A stretch of 33,103 nucleotides of DNA. Origin: Fulvimarina sp. Lineage in GTDB: Bacteria; Pseudomonadota; Alphaproteobacteria; Rhizobiales; Rhizobiaceae. The notes under the pieces were generated by a model, which was given only the letters and a program-made list of their open reading frames with translations, had not been told where the DNA came from and ran no database searches. The position numbers and the translations under genes are program-made. Positions 15,371-23,111 of this stretch are shown piece after piece (the stretch's first letter is position 1; every line of letters starts with the position of its first letter). The DNA lies in contig PACL01000059.1 in NCBI GenBank assembly GCA_002700095.1, positions 316,589-349,691 of the forward strand, given 5' to 3'.

Positions 15371-15973
15371 TCATTCCATCACCAGTCGAGGCCCACCCGC
15401 CTTCCGGTGCCGCACCCGATCAGTGAAAGACTCGATCGCCGACGGCTCCTTTCGTCCGGCCAACTCCTCGGCCGACGGCTCCGCTTCCCGACGCCGACAC
15501 GGTTCGACACCCAGAGCGCCGCCGCCCATCCCCCGCGCCAGCCGCCCGCAGACGAGGCCGCCGGCTGCCGCAAGGCGATTGAGGTCGTGCGGCCGGAGCC
15601 GGAGGAGCCAGCTCACCTGGTCCGGCGACAGCGCCGACAGGTCGACCTGCCGGCGGTCCGTCGCCGAAGCGCGGGCGTAGGCGTGAACGATCGCGGACAC
15701 CGGGTCCGTTCCATCGGGGCGTGGCTCGAGGACGGACGGAAGCAAGCCAGGGAGTTCGCGGGCGCGACCGCGCTTGGCGACCAGCGCCGCGATGTCCTTC
15801 GCGGTGTCCGGCGCCGGTGCGGGCTCGGGCGGCATGGGGAGGGAGCCGCCTCCACCGCCGAGCATCCGGCCGGGTATGGACGCCAGCCAGTCGAGTGCGG
15901 TCCAGCACCAGCGGCCGGCGGCGGCGAGGCTGGAAGCGGCGGCGCGGAGTGCGGCGGCGATGGCTGCGAGCAT
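15371..15973 (-). CDS. Hypothetical plasmid/phage-type protein
   Basis: 200 aa from the ATG at 15973, with a strong GGGAGG ribosome site. The N-terminus is an amphipathic Ala-rich helix with Trp (AAGRWCWTALDWLASIPGRM), then a Gly/Pro linker, and a soluble helical part (DPVSAIVHAYARASATDRRQ, LSPDQVSWLLRLRPHDLNRL). Codon positions look genuinely coding. I recall similar proteins on rhizobial and Methylobacterium accessory replicons but cannot name a family. Its divergent partner at 16252 starts about 280 bases away. Confidence 0.6.
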   Translation of the reverse strand: MLAAIAAALRAAASSLAAAGRWCWTALDWLASIPGRMLGGGGGSLPMPPEPAPAPDTAKDIAALVAKRGRARELPGLLPSVLEPRPDGTDPVSAIVHAYARASATDRRQVDLSALSPDQVSWLLRLRPHDLNRLAAAGGLVCGRLARGMGGGALGVEPCRRREAEPSAEELAGRKEPSAIESFTDRVRHRKAGGPRLVME

Positions 15974-16251
15974 GCGGGTGTCCTCCCTCTAAGTGCACCG
16001 AAGGATGGTGGCTAAAATTGCAAGCGGCGAATTGAGCCTCTGCGAACCGCATTTCGAGGACGGGCTCGACGCGCCGCCCGACTCCTGGGATGTATCCCGT
16101 CCCACATCAATGGACGTCCGATGATCCCCTCCGTCACCCTCATCTCCAGCACTGCCGCCACCGTCGCGGCCCGCCGCATAGGCGGCGTGTGGCTGCCGAG
16201 CATGAGGGTGTCTGGCACCGACCCGAACGGGTGCCGCAACGGAGGATCGGC

Positions 16252-16944
16252 ATGTCCGACAACGACAACAGCATCATCAGCCTCGACGACCTGAACGCGA
16301 CCCAGAAGAATTTCGGGATCGTTTACTCCGACGGCGGAGTCCCGGCCGACTTCGCGAAGGTCGCAATCATCGCACTGACGGTCCGCGAGCAGTTCGCGAC
16401 CAACCCGGCCCTGTTCGGCGGGGCGCCGGAGATCTTCCCCGACCCCGAGGACCCGACCCGCCAATGCTTCGTCCTTCGCGGCGCTGCGGTGTGGGTATGT
16501 ACGCAGACCGACTTCGGTCCGCACCTACTCGACTTGGTCAAGTCGACGGGCGCCTGCTTCCGCCGCCGGGATGGGATGGCGTTCCTGATCTCCGCGCTGG
16601 CCCGAGACGCGGCATTCGCGGAGCGATTCAACGCCCGCATCGACCCGGTGGAACTCCTCGAGGAGAAGCTGGTCGGTTACCTCGAGCAGCACGGCTACCG
16701 TCTCGTCTTCGAGGTGCTCGAGAAGGCCGGCACGCCGGAGGAGCCCTGCACGATGATGATGCACGAACTGCGCGAATTGATCCTCGAACACCACCTCGAA
16801 ACCGTAGTGTGCACGCGCATGCCGATCTTGGGGCTCCCCCGCCTCCAGCTCGGAGACGTGCTCGATGGTTGGATGGGGGCGCACGACAGCAGTGTTCAGC
16901 GCCTCCTTGGTGACATGCCGGAGTTCGGGGCGGAGCACGAATGA
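16252..16944 (+). CDS. Unknown protein, first gene of a two-gene unit
   Basis: 230 aa from ATG 16252 with an excellent GGAGG site 9 bases upstream; longer in-frame readings start in non-coding sequence. It is acidic and soluble, with no signal peptide or transmembrane helix. Stretches include NATQKNFGIVYSDGG, FVLRGAAVWVCTQTDF, KSTGACFRRRDGMAFLISAL and LEEKLVGYLEQHGYRLVFEV. No motif of a known enzyme family is apparent. It overlaps the next gene by four bases, and a terminator follows that gene, so the pair is a compact transcription unit in an accessory block that also holds phage and defence remnants. Confidence 0.75.
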   Translation: MSDNDNSIISLDDLNATQKNFGIVYSDGGVPADFAKVAIIALTVREQFATNPALFGGAPEIFPDPEDPTRQCFVLRGAAVWVCTQTDFGPHLLDLVKSTGACFRRRDGMAFLISALARDAAFAERFNARIDPVELLEEKLVGYLEQHGYRLVFEVLEKAGTPEEPCTMMMHELRELILEHHLETVVCTRMPILGLPRLQLGDVLDGWMGAHDSSVQRLLGDMPEFGAEHE

Positions 16945-17306
16945 TGGCCGAGGTCGTGAAGCTGAACCCCAAGCTGCGCGCCGAGGGGAACGCGCGGACC
17001 AGCGGAGGTGCCGAGGTGCGCGACTTCCCCGACCGCGAGCGCGAGGTAGAGAACGAGCGGCTCGACTTGCTGGCAGACTGGCTCGCGGAGAACGAGGACT
17101 GGCTCTTCGAGTTGGTCCTCGAGCGCTCGGACGAGCCGTTCCGGGACCACGACCACTTGTCCGAATGGGTCCAGCTCAACTGGGAAGGATCCGAAACCTT
17201 CAGCGGCGCGCCCCGCGAAGGCCTCCGGTGGCAGGCGGCGAACGACTTGCTCTTCCACTGCATGGAAGGCGAGGAGTATGACCTCGAGGCTCTCCGACCC
17301 GAATAG
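16941..17306 (+). CDS. Unknown acidic protein, second gene of a two-gene unit
   Basis: 121 aa from ATG 16941 (a second ATG follows at once), overlapping the upstream stop. It is strongly acidic with many Trp (DWLAENEDWLFELVLERS, SEWVQLNWEGSE, LRWQAANDLLFHCMEG). A charged N-terminus (DFPDREREVENERLDLLADW) is probably helical. The acidic, Trp-rich character recalls small phage or antitoxin/anti-defence proteins, but nothing specific is recognised. A rho-independent-like hairpin lies 30 bases after the stop. Confidence 0.7.
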   Translation: MMAEVVKLNPKLRAEGNARTSGGAEVRDFPDREREVENERLDLLADWLAENEDWLFELVLERSDEPFRDHDHLSEWVQLNWEGSETFSGAPREGLRWQAANDLLFHCMEGEEYDLEALRPE

Positions 17307-17335
17307 GGTCGCTCGACGCCAAGACGATCACGACA

Positions 17336-17363
17336 AAGGCCCCGGCACCACTGCCGAGGCCTC
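17336..17363 (+). terminator. Hairpin terminator after the two-gene unit
   Basis: GGCCCCGGCA, loop CCAC, TGCCGAGGCC (one mismatch), extended by A-T pairing, followed by TCTTCGTTT. It could serve genes arriving from both sides. Confidence 0.65.
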
Positions 17364-17369
17364 TTCGTT

Positions 17370-17555
17370 TCAGGCCCGCCACCCGCAGCGCACGATACCG
17401 AACCTGTTGTGCTCCAGCACCTGCCGCACATGGTCGTCCGCCGTCGGCCGGATCGCCTGCCACCCGTCGCAGCCGGACGGGCTACCCGTCGTCGCGCACC
17501 CAGCGAGGCAGCTCGTCGCGAGCGGCGCGATTATCGAGACGGTCAACTTGTTCAT
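17370..17555 (-). CDS. Small lipoprotein resembling phage outer-membrane spanin (Rz1-like)
   Basis: 61 aa from the ATG at 17555, preceded by AAAGGAACC. It has a short signal with lipobox LAGC and a compact mature domain: GCDGWQAIRPTADD, then VRQVLEHNRFGIVRCGW. The CxGW...I...D...Q(I/V)LxHNxxG...(C)GW pattern is one I associate with small proteins in phage lysis cassettes; assignment as an o-spanin is inference from size, lipobox and the decayed inner-membrane partner just upstream. No holin or endolysin gene is present. If functional it would join inner and outer membranes during lysis. Confidence 0.5.
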   Translation of the reverse strand: MNKLTVSIIAPLATSCLAGCATTGSPSGCDGWQAIRPTADDHVRQVLEHNRFGIVRCGWRA

Positions 17556-17730
17556 CGATCCGGTTCCTTTCACACAGCGCGTCGAGGAGGCTGGCGCTAC
17601 CCGAGACTCCTCGGCTCGCCGCCCGGCGCCGTACACGCGGGCAAGGATGCCGAGGTCTACCAGTGCGCCGGCCCCGGCGGCCGCGAGCCAGCGGCCGGCG
17701 GGGGCGCAACCAAGCGAGGGCGGCGGTCAT
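17556..17730 (-). pseudogene. Possible decayed i-spanin (Rz-like) remnant
   Basis: From the ATG at 17730 the first codons read MTAALAWLRP. A single-base shift in a run of five C's gives a transmembrane segment (AGRWLAAAGAGALVDLGILA) and then RVYGAGRRAEES. A long helical periplasmic domain is expected in Rz-like proteins but is missing before the lipoprotein start. The remnant overlaps the upstream sequence of the Rz1-like gene, as spanin pairs often do. Confidence 0.3.
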
Positions 17731-17748
17731 GCGGCGACGCCTTCGTAA

Positions 17749-17937
17749 GCCCACAACATCGCCGACCCCGATGACCTCGAGTACGAGATCGTCAGGGAAT
17801 GCGTCGAGCGCGGCCGGGTTTGTATCGTCGCCGCTGACCTTCGGAAGAACGGCAAGTTCGCCGTCCTTGAAGGCGACTTCATGGACCACGTGAGCAAGAA
17901 GGTCGCGGAGATCGAAGAGGTGGACAAAAGGCATTGA
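17749..17937 (+). pseudogene. 3' fragment of an unknown gene
   Basis: An open frame without a start codon, entering just after a TAA at 17746. It reads ADPDDLEYEIVRECVERGR, CIVAADLRKNGKFAVLEGDF and DHVSKKVAEIEEVDKRH, then stops at 17937. Codon use and charge pattern are convincingly coding, so this is the 3' end of a gene whose front has been lost. Family not recognised. Confidence 0.5.
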
Positions 17938-17980
17938 GAGCGGCGTGCGTCGCTTCCGCCTTCGCTCCCTCCACTGTAGC

Positions 17981-18385
17981 TCATGGAGCCGCCCCATTCA
18001 TCCTGGCCGCCGGCTGTAGCAAAGGGCACGGGTTGAACGAACTCATCGCCGCGCGGAACGTGTCAGCATCCGGCGTGCCATGAAGCGCCATCCGTAAACT
18101 GCCGTCGCAACAGCATACCGGATGGGCGCGCTCGAGGATCACGTCGAAGCCGTGCGCCGCCTCAACGGCCAGCATGCAAGACTCGAACGAGATGACGGAT
18201 CCTTGGATCGTCGCCCAATCGGCGGGCACCGAACTGGGGTCACGGCACCGGACCAGTGCCGTTTCCGCTGTTCGGCGCGGCTCGAGAAAGCTCGAAAAGT
18301 AGCTGCTCTTGCGCAGCGGCGAGCGTGCACCCTTCACGGTGCCTACACTTCCATGTCGAGGTGGATTCGGCGGCGGCGTATGCAC
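17981..18385 (-). CDS. Doubtful hypothetical ORF
   Basis: An open frame of 134 codons from a GTG. The C-terminal 80 residues look fairly protein-like (FESCMLAVEAAHGFDVILER, PVCCCDGSLRMALHGTPDAD), while the first 45 do not. It may be a fragment of an older gene or chance. No ribosome site supports a start. This is the only candidate between 17938 and 18500. Confidence 0.28.
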   Translation of the reverse strand: MHTPPPNPPRHGSVGTVKGARSPLRKSSYFSSFLEPRRTAETALVRCRDPSSVPADWATIQGSVISFESCMLAVEAAHGFDVILERAHPVCCCDGSLRMALHGTPDADTFRAAMSSFNPCPLLQPAARMNGAAP

Positions 18386-18504
18386 AAGACGCCACCTTCC
18401 TGATCAGCCGCAGGATAAATTCTCGGGATCATCTAAATCAAACACTTACAGGTGCGATCCTTCCTAAAAAACCATCAAAATCAATGGCTTGAAGATTTTC
18501 CAGT

Positions 18505-18533
18505 TTGACATTGAAGCAGAGTCATGAGATATT
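18505..18533 (+). promoter_or_regulatory. Sigma-70-like promoter
   Basis: Perfect -35 TTGACA (18505-18510), 17-bp spacer, -10 GATATT (18528-18533), in the AT-rich patch 40-75 bases upstream of the gene at 18580. Confidence 0.55.
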
Positions 18534-18579
18534 GGAGTTGTCTCAATCAAGAGGCGGCGTACTTCGAGGATACTGAAGC

Positions 18580-18876
18580 ATGGCAGTTCGATCTAAGGCG
18601 GTTAATACCGCTGAATCAAAAGTAGTTCGCGAAAATCCAGCCGCAGAATTCCGCAAAGCGGTGAAAGCAGCGGGCGCGACCTATGAAATCAACCGCGACC
18701 GAAGCAGCTATTCGGACGCAATGAGCATCAGCTTTGCGGATGGTCGAACGCTCCACCTTCGACACATCCCAGCGGAGTGGTCCGATCACATCGACACGTT
18801 AGAGGCGTTCATCGCCGACCCGAGCTCGCGTCGCTTCATCGACTGTAAGGACGGTTCATTCGACGTCTGCGGATGA
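18580..18876 (+). CDS. Hypothetical small soluble protein
   Basis: 98 aa from ATG 18580, with GAGG upstream and a well-formed promoter at 18505-18533. The basic N-terminus (AVRSKAVNTAESKVVRENPA) looks helical; the rest reads as a small alpha/beta domain (TYEINRDRSSYSDAMSISFA, LHLRHIPAEWSDHIDTLEAF) ending DCKDGSFDVCG. Codon usage is less GC-biased than that of the surrounding genes, suggesting separate acquisition. Function unknown. Confidence 0.55.
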   Translation: MAVRSKAVNTAESKVVRENPAAEFRKAVKAAGATYEINRDRSSYSDAMSISFADGRTLHLRHIPAEWSDHIDTLEAFIADPSSRRFIDCKDGSFDVCG

Positions 18877-19224
18877 GCCTCGCGCCAACGGAGCTGACCG
18901 AACATGAGCAGGTCTAGGGCTCAATACCGGAGGTCCCGCAGTGATGCCGGGGCCTCTATGCTACAAGATCGGCATCAATAGACGGCGGTGCCAAGTCTAT
19001 AGCGTTCGAGCCCTTGGCTGAAGAAGCCTCGAATGTGGTCGCCACGTCGGCTGCCGACGCCGGATGGTCCACCAGCCATCGCGCTTTCTTGGTCATCGGT
19101 GAGATTCCTGGATGCAGGGCTCCAACGCAGGATGACGGAGACAAGCACGAGCGCGTGCGGACGAGACGTGGGATCGGCACTGTTGGTCAACGCCTGAAGC
19201 GCCGAACGAACGAGGGGGCAAACC
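18877..19224. other. Intergenic, no gene seen
   Basis: No frame on either strand gives a convincing protein. The GC-rich repeat GGTCCCGCAGTGATGCCGGG (18931-18950) could fold weakly but is not followed by a T-run. Confidence 0.35.
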
Positions 19225-19365
19225 ATGACCGCCACCGACCGCTACAGCGCCCTCCGCCGCCGTCTGCGCATGACGCAGCCGGAGATCGCCGTCGACCGCT
19301 TGGCGGCCCGGCTGCGCGGGCGCGCGCTGACTGACCTCGCGGAATTTGCAGGACTGATTCAATGA
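19225..19365 (+). CDS. 46-aa hypothetical protein
   Basis: ATG 19225 follows GAGGGGG at good distance. The product (TATDRYSALRRRLRMTQPEI, then RLAARLRGRALTDLAEF and GLIQ) is basic and helical, with a length suited to a small DNA- or RNA-binding or antitoxin-like peptide. Its stop overlaps the ATG of the next gene (ATGA), which argues that it is real. Family not recognised. Confidence 0.55.
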   Translation: MTATDRYSALRRRLRMTQPEIAVDRLAARLRGRALTDLAEFAGLIQ

Positions 19366-19733
19366 CCCGGACCGACGCCGAACTGGAGGCCATCATAATG
19401 GCGAGGACCGCCGACATCTTATGCCAACAGCTCTCCGTCGTCGACGGCGTGTGCCGTGTCGAGATCTACGACCCGCCGGGCGCGGACGACGAGAACTGGG
19501 CCGTATCGCTCACAGCGTCGCCCGAGCGCGTCGAGGGGGAGTTCTATAGCAAGGGCGGCGCGCGCGGGACCGTCGTCTCGAACCCCGTCGACGCCCACGC
19601 CGCACGGGACGACTACGAACGGTTCCTGCGCGATCCCGCGTCCTGGTCGCGAGAGCTGTGGGCCGAGTTCGCCAAGTTCGACGACGTGCGGTGGGTCATC
19701 TTCGGCGAGACGTTGAAAATGTTGAGGGCATGA
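19362..19733 (+). CDS. Hypothetical protein coupled to a 46-aa ORF
   Basis: 123 aa from ATG 19362. It is soluble and acidic, with ELEAIIMARTADILCQQLS, VCRVEIYDPPGADDENWAVS and DDYERFLRDPASWSRELWAE visible, and ends TLKMLRA. Translational coupling to the preceding small gene suggests a functional pair. No known domain is apparent. Downstream sequence to 19870 holds no gene. Confidence 0.6.
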   Translation: MTRTDAELEAIIMARTADILCQQLSVVDGVCRVEIYDPPGADDENWAVSLTASPERVEGEFYSKGGARGTVVSNPVDAHAARDDYERFLRDPASWSRELWAEFAKFDDVRWVIFGETLKMLRA

Positions 19734-19874
19734 TAGCCGACGCTCGCATGGGTCAGCGACCCTACACCTCAAAGTCTCTGGCTATTGTGGATCCGGTCCA
19801 TCCTGAAAGTTCGAGGATGCCCGCCCTCCGTTTTGTCGATCGCGTGCAGGTATCGCCGGGTGTCGGCCTCTCGA

Positions 19875-20225
19875 GTGCGGCCTGAGCACCGCGGCGGGGA
19901 CTGGAAGGTCTACGGTGCATTTGAGCACCGCCTCCCCGAGGGACTCGACCCGAAGAACGGGCGGCATGTCGAGGAGGTCCGGATCTCCCTGTCCGCCCCC
20001 GTGGACGACATACGGGCCGCCGAAGAAGCGGTCGCCAAGCGGCTCGCCGAACAGATGCCTTTCACGGAATACCCTGAATGGATTGCCAGCCCGCGCCGGC
20101 GACGGCAGGACCCAGAAGCACTGTCACCGCACCAAGGCGCAATCAGAACAAGGCGATGGCCGCACCGCAGAAGAGAAGGAGCGCGACGGGGTCGATGCTT
20201 GCCAGGCTCGGGACGTCGAGCGTGA
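19875..20225 (+). pseudogene. Truncated hypothetical gene
   Basis: From a GTG at 19875 the frame is clearly coding for about 70 codons (GGDWKVYGAFEHRLPEGLDP, VEEVRISLSAPVDDIRAAEE, AVAKRLAEQMPFTEYPEW). After about 20090 it turns into Arg-rich nonsense that overlaps the chrA fragment on the other strand. The gene's 3' end was therefore replaced at a junction near 20090-20140. The start is uncertain. Family not recognised. Confidence 0.5.
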
Positions 20226-20305
20226 GCGGTCCGACCCGAACCTGGTAGACCTCCCGGAACAGCACGTGCAGGCCGAACCAGAGGGCCAGATTGAGGATCT
20301 GTGAA
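20143..20305 (-). pseudogene. chrA: 3' fragment of a chromate transporter (ChrA)
   Basis: A minus-strand frame without a start reads QILNLALWFGLHVLFREVYQ, then VRVGPLTLDVPSLASIDPVA and a final hydrophobic LLLFCGAAIALF before the stop. The ILNLA(L/V)WF-LHVLF element followed by GPL-LD-P-LASLDP is characteristic of the last part of CHR-family chromate transporters. Only about 53 codons remain, so the gene is dead. It lies between the truncated gene on the plus strand and qatD, with sharp junctions on both sides. Confidence 0.65.
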
Positions 20306-20328
20306 CTACGACACAAGCCCTCGTTCTC

Positions 20329-21084
20329 TCAGCTCACGAGGGCGGCGAGGTTCGTGCGGATCCGTTTTGCCATCTCGCCCTCGGGAATGCCGAATGACGA
20401 CGCCAGCATTGAGGTGGCCCTGCCGACATCGGCTGGCCGGGCAGCGTCGTCTCCCTCTCGCGCGAACGGACCGTCTGTCTCCGTCAGGATCCGGTCGATC
20501 GGGACCACGGTCCTGACGATGGCCGACATCCGGTCGGACTGCATCATCGCCGCGTTGATCGAGAACCAGCATCCAAGGTCGACGGCTCGCCGCGCTTCGG
20601 CCTTGCTGCCGGAGAACCAGTGCAGGACGACGTTCGACCGTCCCCGGGGTAGGTGCGCCTCCACCATGTCCAGAACCAGCGTGGCCGCGCGGACACTGTG
20701 GACCGAGAGCACCTTGTCACCGGCAGACGCGCACGCCACTAGGACGCGTCGGAACACCTCGCGCTGGCGCTCCAGGGAACGGAAGTGGGCAGGTCCGGCG
20801 TCGAGGCCGACCTCTCCGACGTACCGTGTCTCGGGAAGCAGCGCCTCGAACAGGGCGATCTCGTCCCCGTGGTCCGCGACAAGCTGCGGGTGCAGGCCGA
20901 GTGCCGCCCTGACGTGTCGGGTCGCCGAAGCGAGATTGTGGTTGCGCCGCCAAGCGCGAGGCGTCGTCGTCACGGCGAGGGTGTAGAGCCCCGCCGCGTC
21001 GCACTCGCGCACGAGCTCCTCGAAGTCCGGGAAGAGGTCGAGGTGGCAGTGGAAGTCGACCAGGGCCTCAGCCATCGCGACCAT
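20329..21084 (-). CDS. qatD: TatD-family metal-dependent hydrolase, QatD of a Qat defence system
   Basis: 251 aa from the ATG at 21084 (a second in-frame ATG at 21075). The TatD metal site is complete: DFHCHLD (H12, H14), GEVGLD, VLSVHS, VVLHWFSGS and LTETDGPF. TatD proteins are metal-dependent DNases. Its position directly after a QueC-like gene, which it overlaps, is the arrangement of qatC-qatD in the four-gene Qat anti-phage system (QatABCD). Unlike its neighbours it shows no frameshift. With qatA absent and qatC broken, the system as a whole should not work; qatD may be an orphan. Confidence 0.8.
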   Translation of the reverse strand: MVAMAEALVDFHCHLDLFPDFEELVRECDAAGLYTLAVTTTPRAWRRNHNLASATRHVRAALGLHPQLVADHGDEIALFEALLPETRYVGEVGLDAGPAHFRSLERQREVFRRVLVACASAGDKVLSVHSVRAATLVLDMVEAHLPRGRSNVVLHWFSGSKAEARRAVDLGCWFSINAAMMQSDRMSAIVRTVVPIDRILTETDGPFAREGDDAARPADVGRATSMLASSFGIPEGEMAKRIRTNLAALVS

Positions 21085-22453
21085 CAAGCGGCCTCGCCTC
21101 GACGTCTTCGAGGACCTCGGCGACTTCCGCCATGCCGCGTCGGTAGACGCCGACGAGGTCTGGCACGATGGCGGCGTCCTCCAGCAGCGGGCCCGGCTTG
21201 TAGACCCATGTCTCGGGCAGTTCCGGCCTCTCCCGAAGGCGGGCGATCGCGTATTGGAAACCTCGCACCTGCCGTCCCTTAGCTTTGGTCGTATCGAGGA
21301 CCTCGGAGGTGAGGTCGTCGAGTGCATACCCGGTTTCGTCCCTGCCGTCCCACGGCGTCCGCAGGAGCGAGGCGCGACGGATAATGCAGGGGAGGCAGTA
21401 GCCGCAATGGGCGTGGTCGCCCGCATACCAGCGCCTCGTCGACGGGTGCGCGCAGGACAGCGACCAGCGGCGCCAGCGCCTCGAGGGCGGCCGGGTTCGC
21501 GCATCCGTCGACCATCTCACCCTTGGTGCGGTCCCAGTAGGGGTTCACGACGCGGCCCCGGATGCCGACGGTCGCGAGCAGCTCGTTCCAGCGGTGGATG
21601 TAGAACGGATGCGTCGTCCGCGTGCTGTTGCTTCCCACCCGCGTGACGTCGAGCGGCACGTTCAGGAAGATCAGGCCGTTCTCCGGAACCCGGAGGTCGA
21701 ACGGTCGGGCGAACGCCGACCCGGCGAACGCCGCGGCCGCGAAAAACAGGAAGGACCGCCCGCGGGTGGAGTTCTCGCCTCCGATTCCGGCGACGAGGTT
21801 GCTCGGGATGGTCATGGCCAGGCGGAGCCGGACCGGACGCGCGTGATCTGCCTGACGGGCCGCGAGCTCGCGGAACAGCCTGCCTTGGGGCGCGCTCACG
21901 CCGCCTTCGCCGCCGTGGCTGACGAAAAGGGGAAACCCCCCCTCGTGAAGTTCGTCGACTGCCCCGATGAGACTGTCGAGACCGCCGGAGAACAGGGAGA
22001 CCCCCGTGAACGGATGTCGTGTCCGCGATCTCGGCTGACGCGACAGAGGCGGGCGGCCGGAGCGAGGCAGGGGCGGAAGCGGACCGCCCACAGGTCGCCG
22101 GTCAGGAACCGGAGCATGCGCTCTAGGGGGGCGGTCGCCCGATCCCAGACGGCGACGTCGGAGACGGGAACGACGATGCTGATCTCACGCATCCACCCGT
22201 CCTGTGAGGCCTGCACCCGGTTCAGCCGCGTGTCCGCGGCATGGACGTGGGCCGCCAACGTGATCAGGTCGATGCCGACCGCAGTGGGAGTCAGGTGCCA
22301 GCCAGCGAGGTGCTTCAGGGCGCGGTCCACACCGAAACGCAGGCTTCCCGCGGCGTCGAGGAGGTCGAGAGTGGTCGCGACCGTGTCCACGGCGCGCGGC
22401 GGCCGGAAGGCGTCGGCGGGCCCCAAGCGTCCGAAGATGATATGCTTGGTCAT
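21068..22453 (-). pseudogene. qatC: QueC-like QatC, broken by several frameshifts
   Basis: The intact N-terminus starts at the ATG at 22453, overlapping the qatB stop (HIIFGRLGPADAFRPP to LRFLTGDLWAVRFRP). A short segment in a second frame (PASLRPPASVASAEIADTTS) is followed by VSLFSGGLDSLIGAVDELHE in a third; SGGLDS is the ATP-pyrophosphatase loop of QueC-type enzymes. The frame then shifts again near 21455 into LSCAHPSTRRWYAGDHAHCG and YCLPCIIRRA, the Cys-rich zinc site, continuing to the stop at 21068. Together the pieces give about 460 codons, the size expected for QatC. At least three shifts are needed, so this is a pseudogene unless they are sequencing errors. Confidence 0.75.
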
Positions 22454-22719
22454 GCGTCGCCTCTCTCTGGACCGTCGGCGTAGCCTTCGAGTACGCCCAT
22501 GGCCATTGTATAGATCCGTTCGATCGCCGAACGGACGCCGGCACCGGACATCAGTCGGCCGACCCCCGCCATCGCGGACCTCACCGCGCCGTCGACGAAG
22601 TCCCGGACGTCGGCCTCGGCCGACGCCGCGTCCTCGATGCTGTCGGGAAGGAGCACGATCCCATTGGCCACCGCGTTCTTCAGTCGGTTGTCGATCGTCC
22701 CGACGATGAACCGCTCGAT
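22450..22719 (-). pseudogene. qatB: 3' fragment of qatB
   Basis: About 90 codons in frame from just after a TAA at 22720-22722 to a stop overlapping the qatC ATG. The product includes RFIVGTIDNRLKNAVANGIV, LLPDSIEDAASAEADVRDF and SAIERIYTMAMGVLEGYADG. It is assigned as QatB by position (immediately upstream of qatC, coupled), not by a recognised motif. The 5' part of the gene and all of qatA are missing; the break lies 16-18 bases from the start of the PCuAC pseudogene. Confidence 0.5.
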
Positions 22720-22737
22720 TTATGCGCGGTATCCCAA

Positions 22738-23071
22738 ATGAGGTTGATGCATATCGCTACTGCGGCGGCCATCAGCCTCGGCTTTGTCGGCCTCGCCGCG
22801 GCGCATGAGTTCAAAGCTGGAGGTCTCACGATCGACCATCCGTCATCCCGCCCGACACTGCCAACGGCGAGGGTCGGGCGGGGTACTCGTCCGTCAGCAG
22901 CAGCGATGGAAGTTGAGCAGATCGGCTACCGTCGCGGGCAGGTTCGCGAGCCACGAGTAGCCGGTGGAGGACGGCGTCGCACGGATGCGTCCTGTCAAGG
23001 ACGAAATCCTCATCAGGCCAGATGCGACGGTCACGCTCGATCCCGGGAGAGGCGCCTACCCGTGGCGGTGA
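22738..23071 (+). pseudogene. Frameshifted PCuAC-family periplasmic copper chaperone
   Basis: An ATG at 22738 opens a signal peptide (HIATAAAISLGFVGLAAAH) followed by EFKAGGLTIDHPSSRPTLPT, the start of the DUF461/PCuAC copper chaperone domain (normally HPW-R-T). After VGRG the frame shifts to GYSSVSSSDGS and stops. Further on a third frame reads EDGVARMRPVKDEILIRPD, ATVTLDPGRGAYPWR, matching the Met-containing second half. The C-terminal Met/His copper ligands are incomplete. The gene is dead by at least two frameshifts and an internal loss. Confidence 0.65.
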
Positions 23072-23111
23072 AACGCTGCGGGGTGAACGCAGCAGGACGA
23101 ACTTAGCGCAG

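Noticed and set aside
21594..22709. A 371-codon open frame on the plus strand over the Qat region
   Set aside because: Residues are low-complexity Arg/Ser/Pro; the minus-strand pieces carry recognisable QueC-like motifs.
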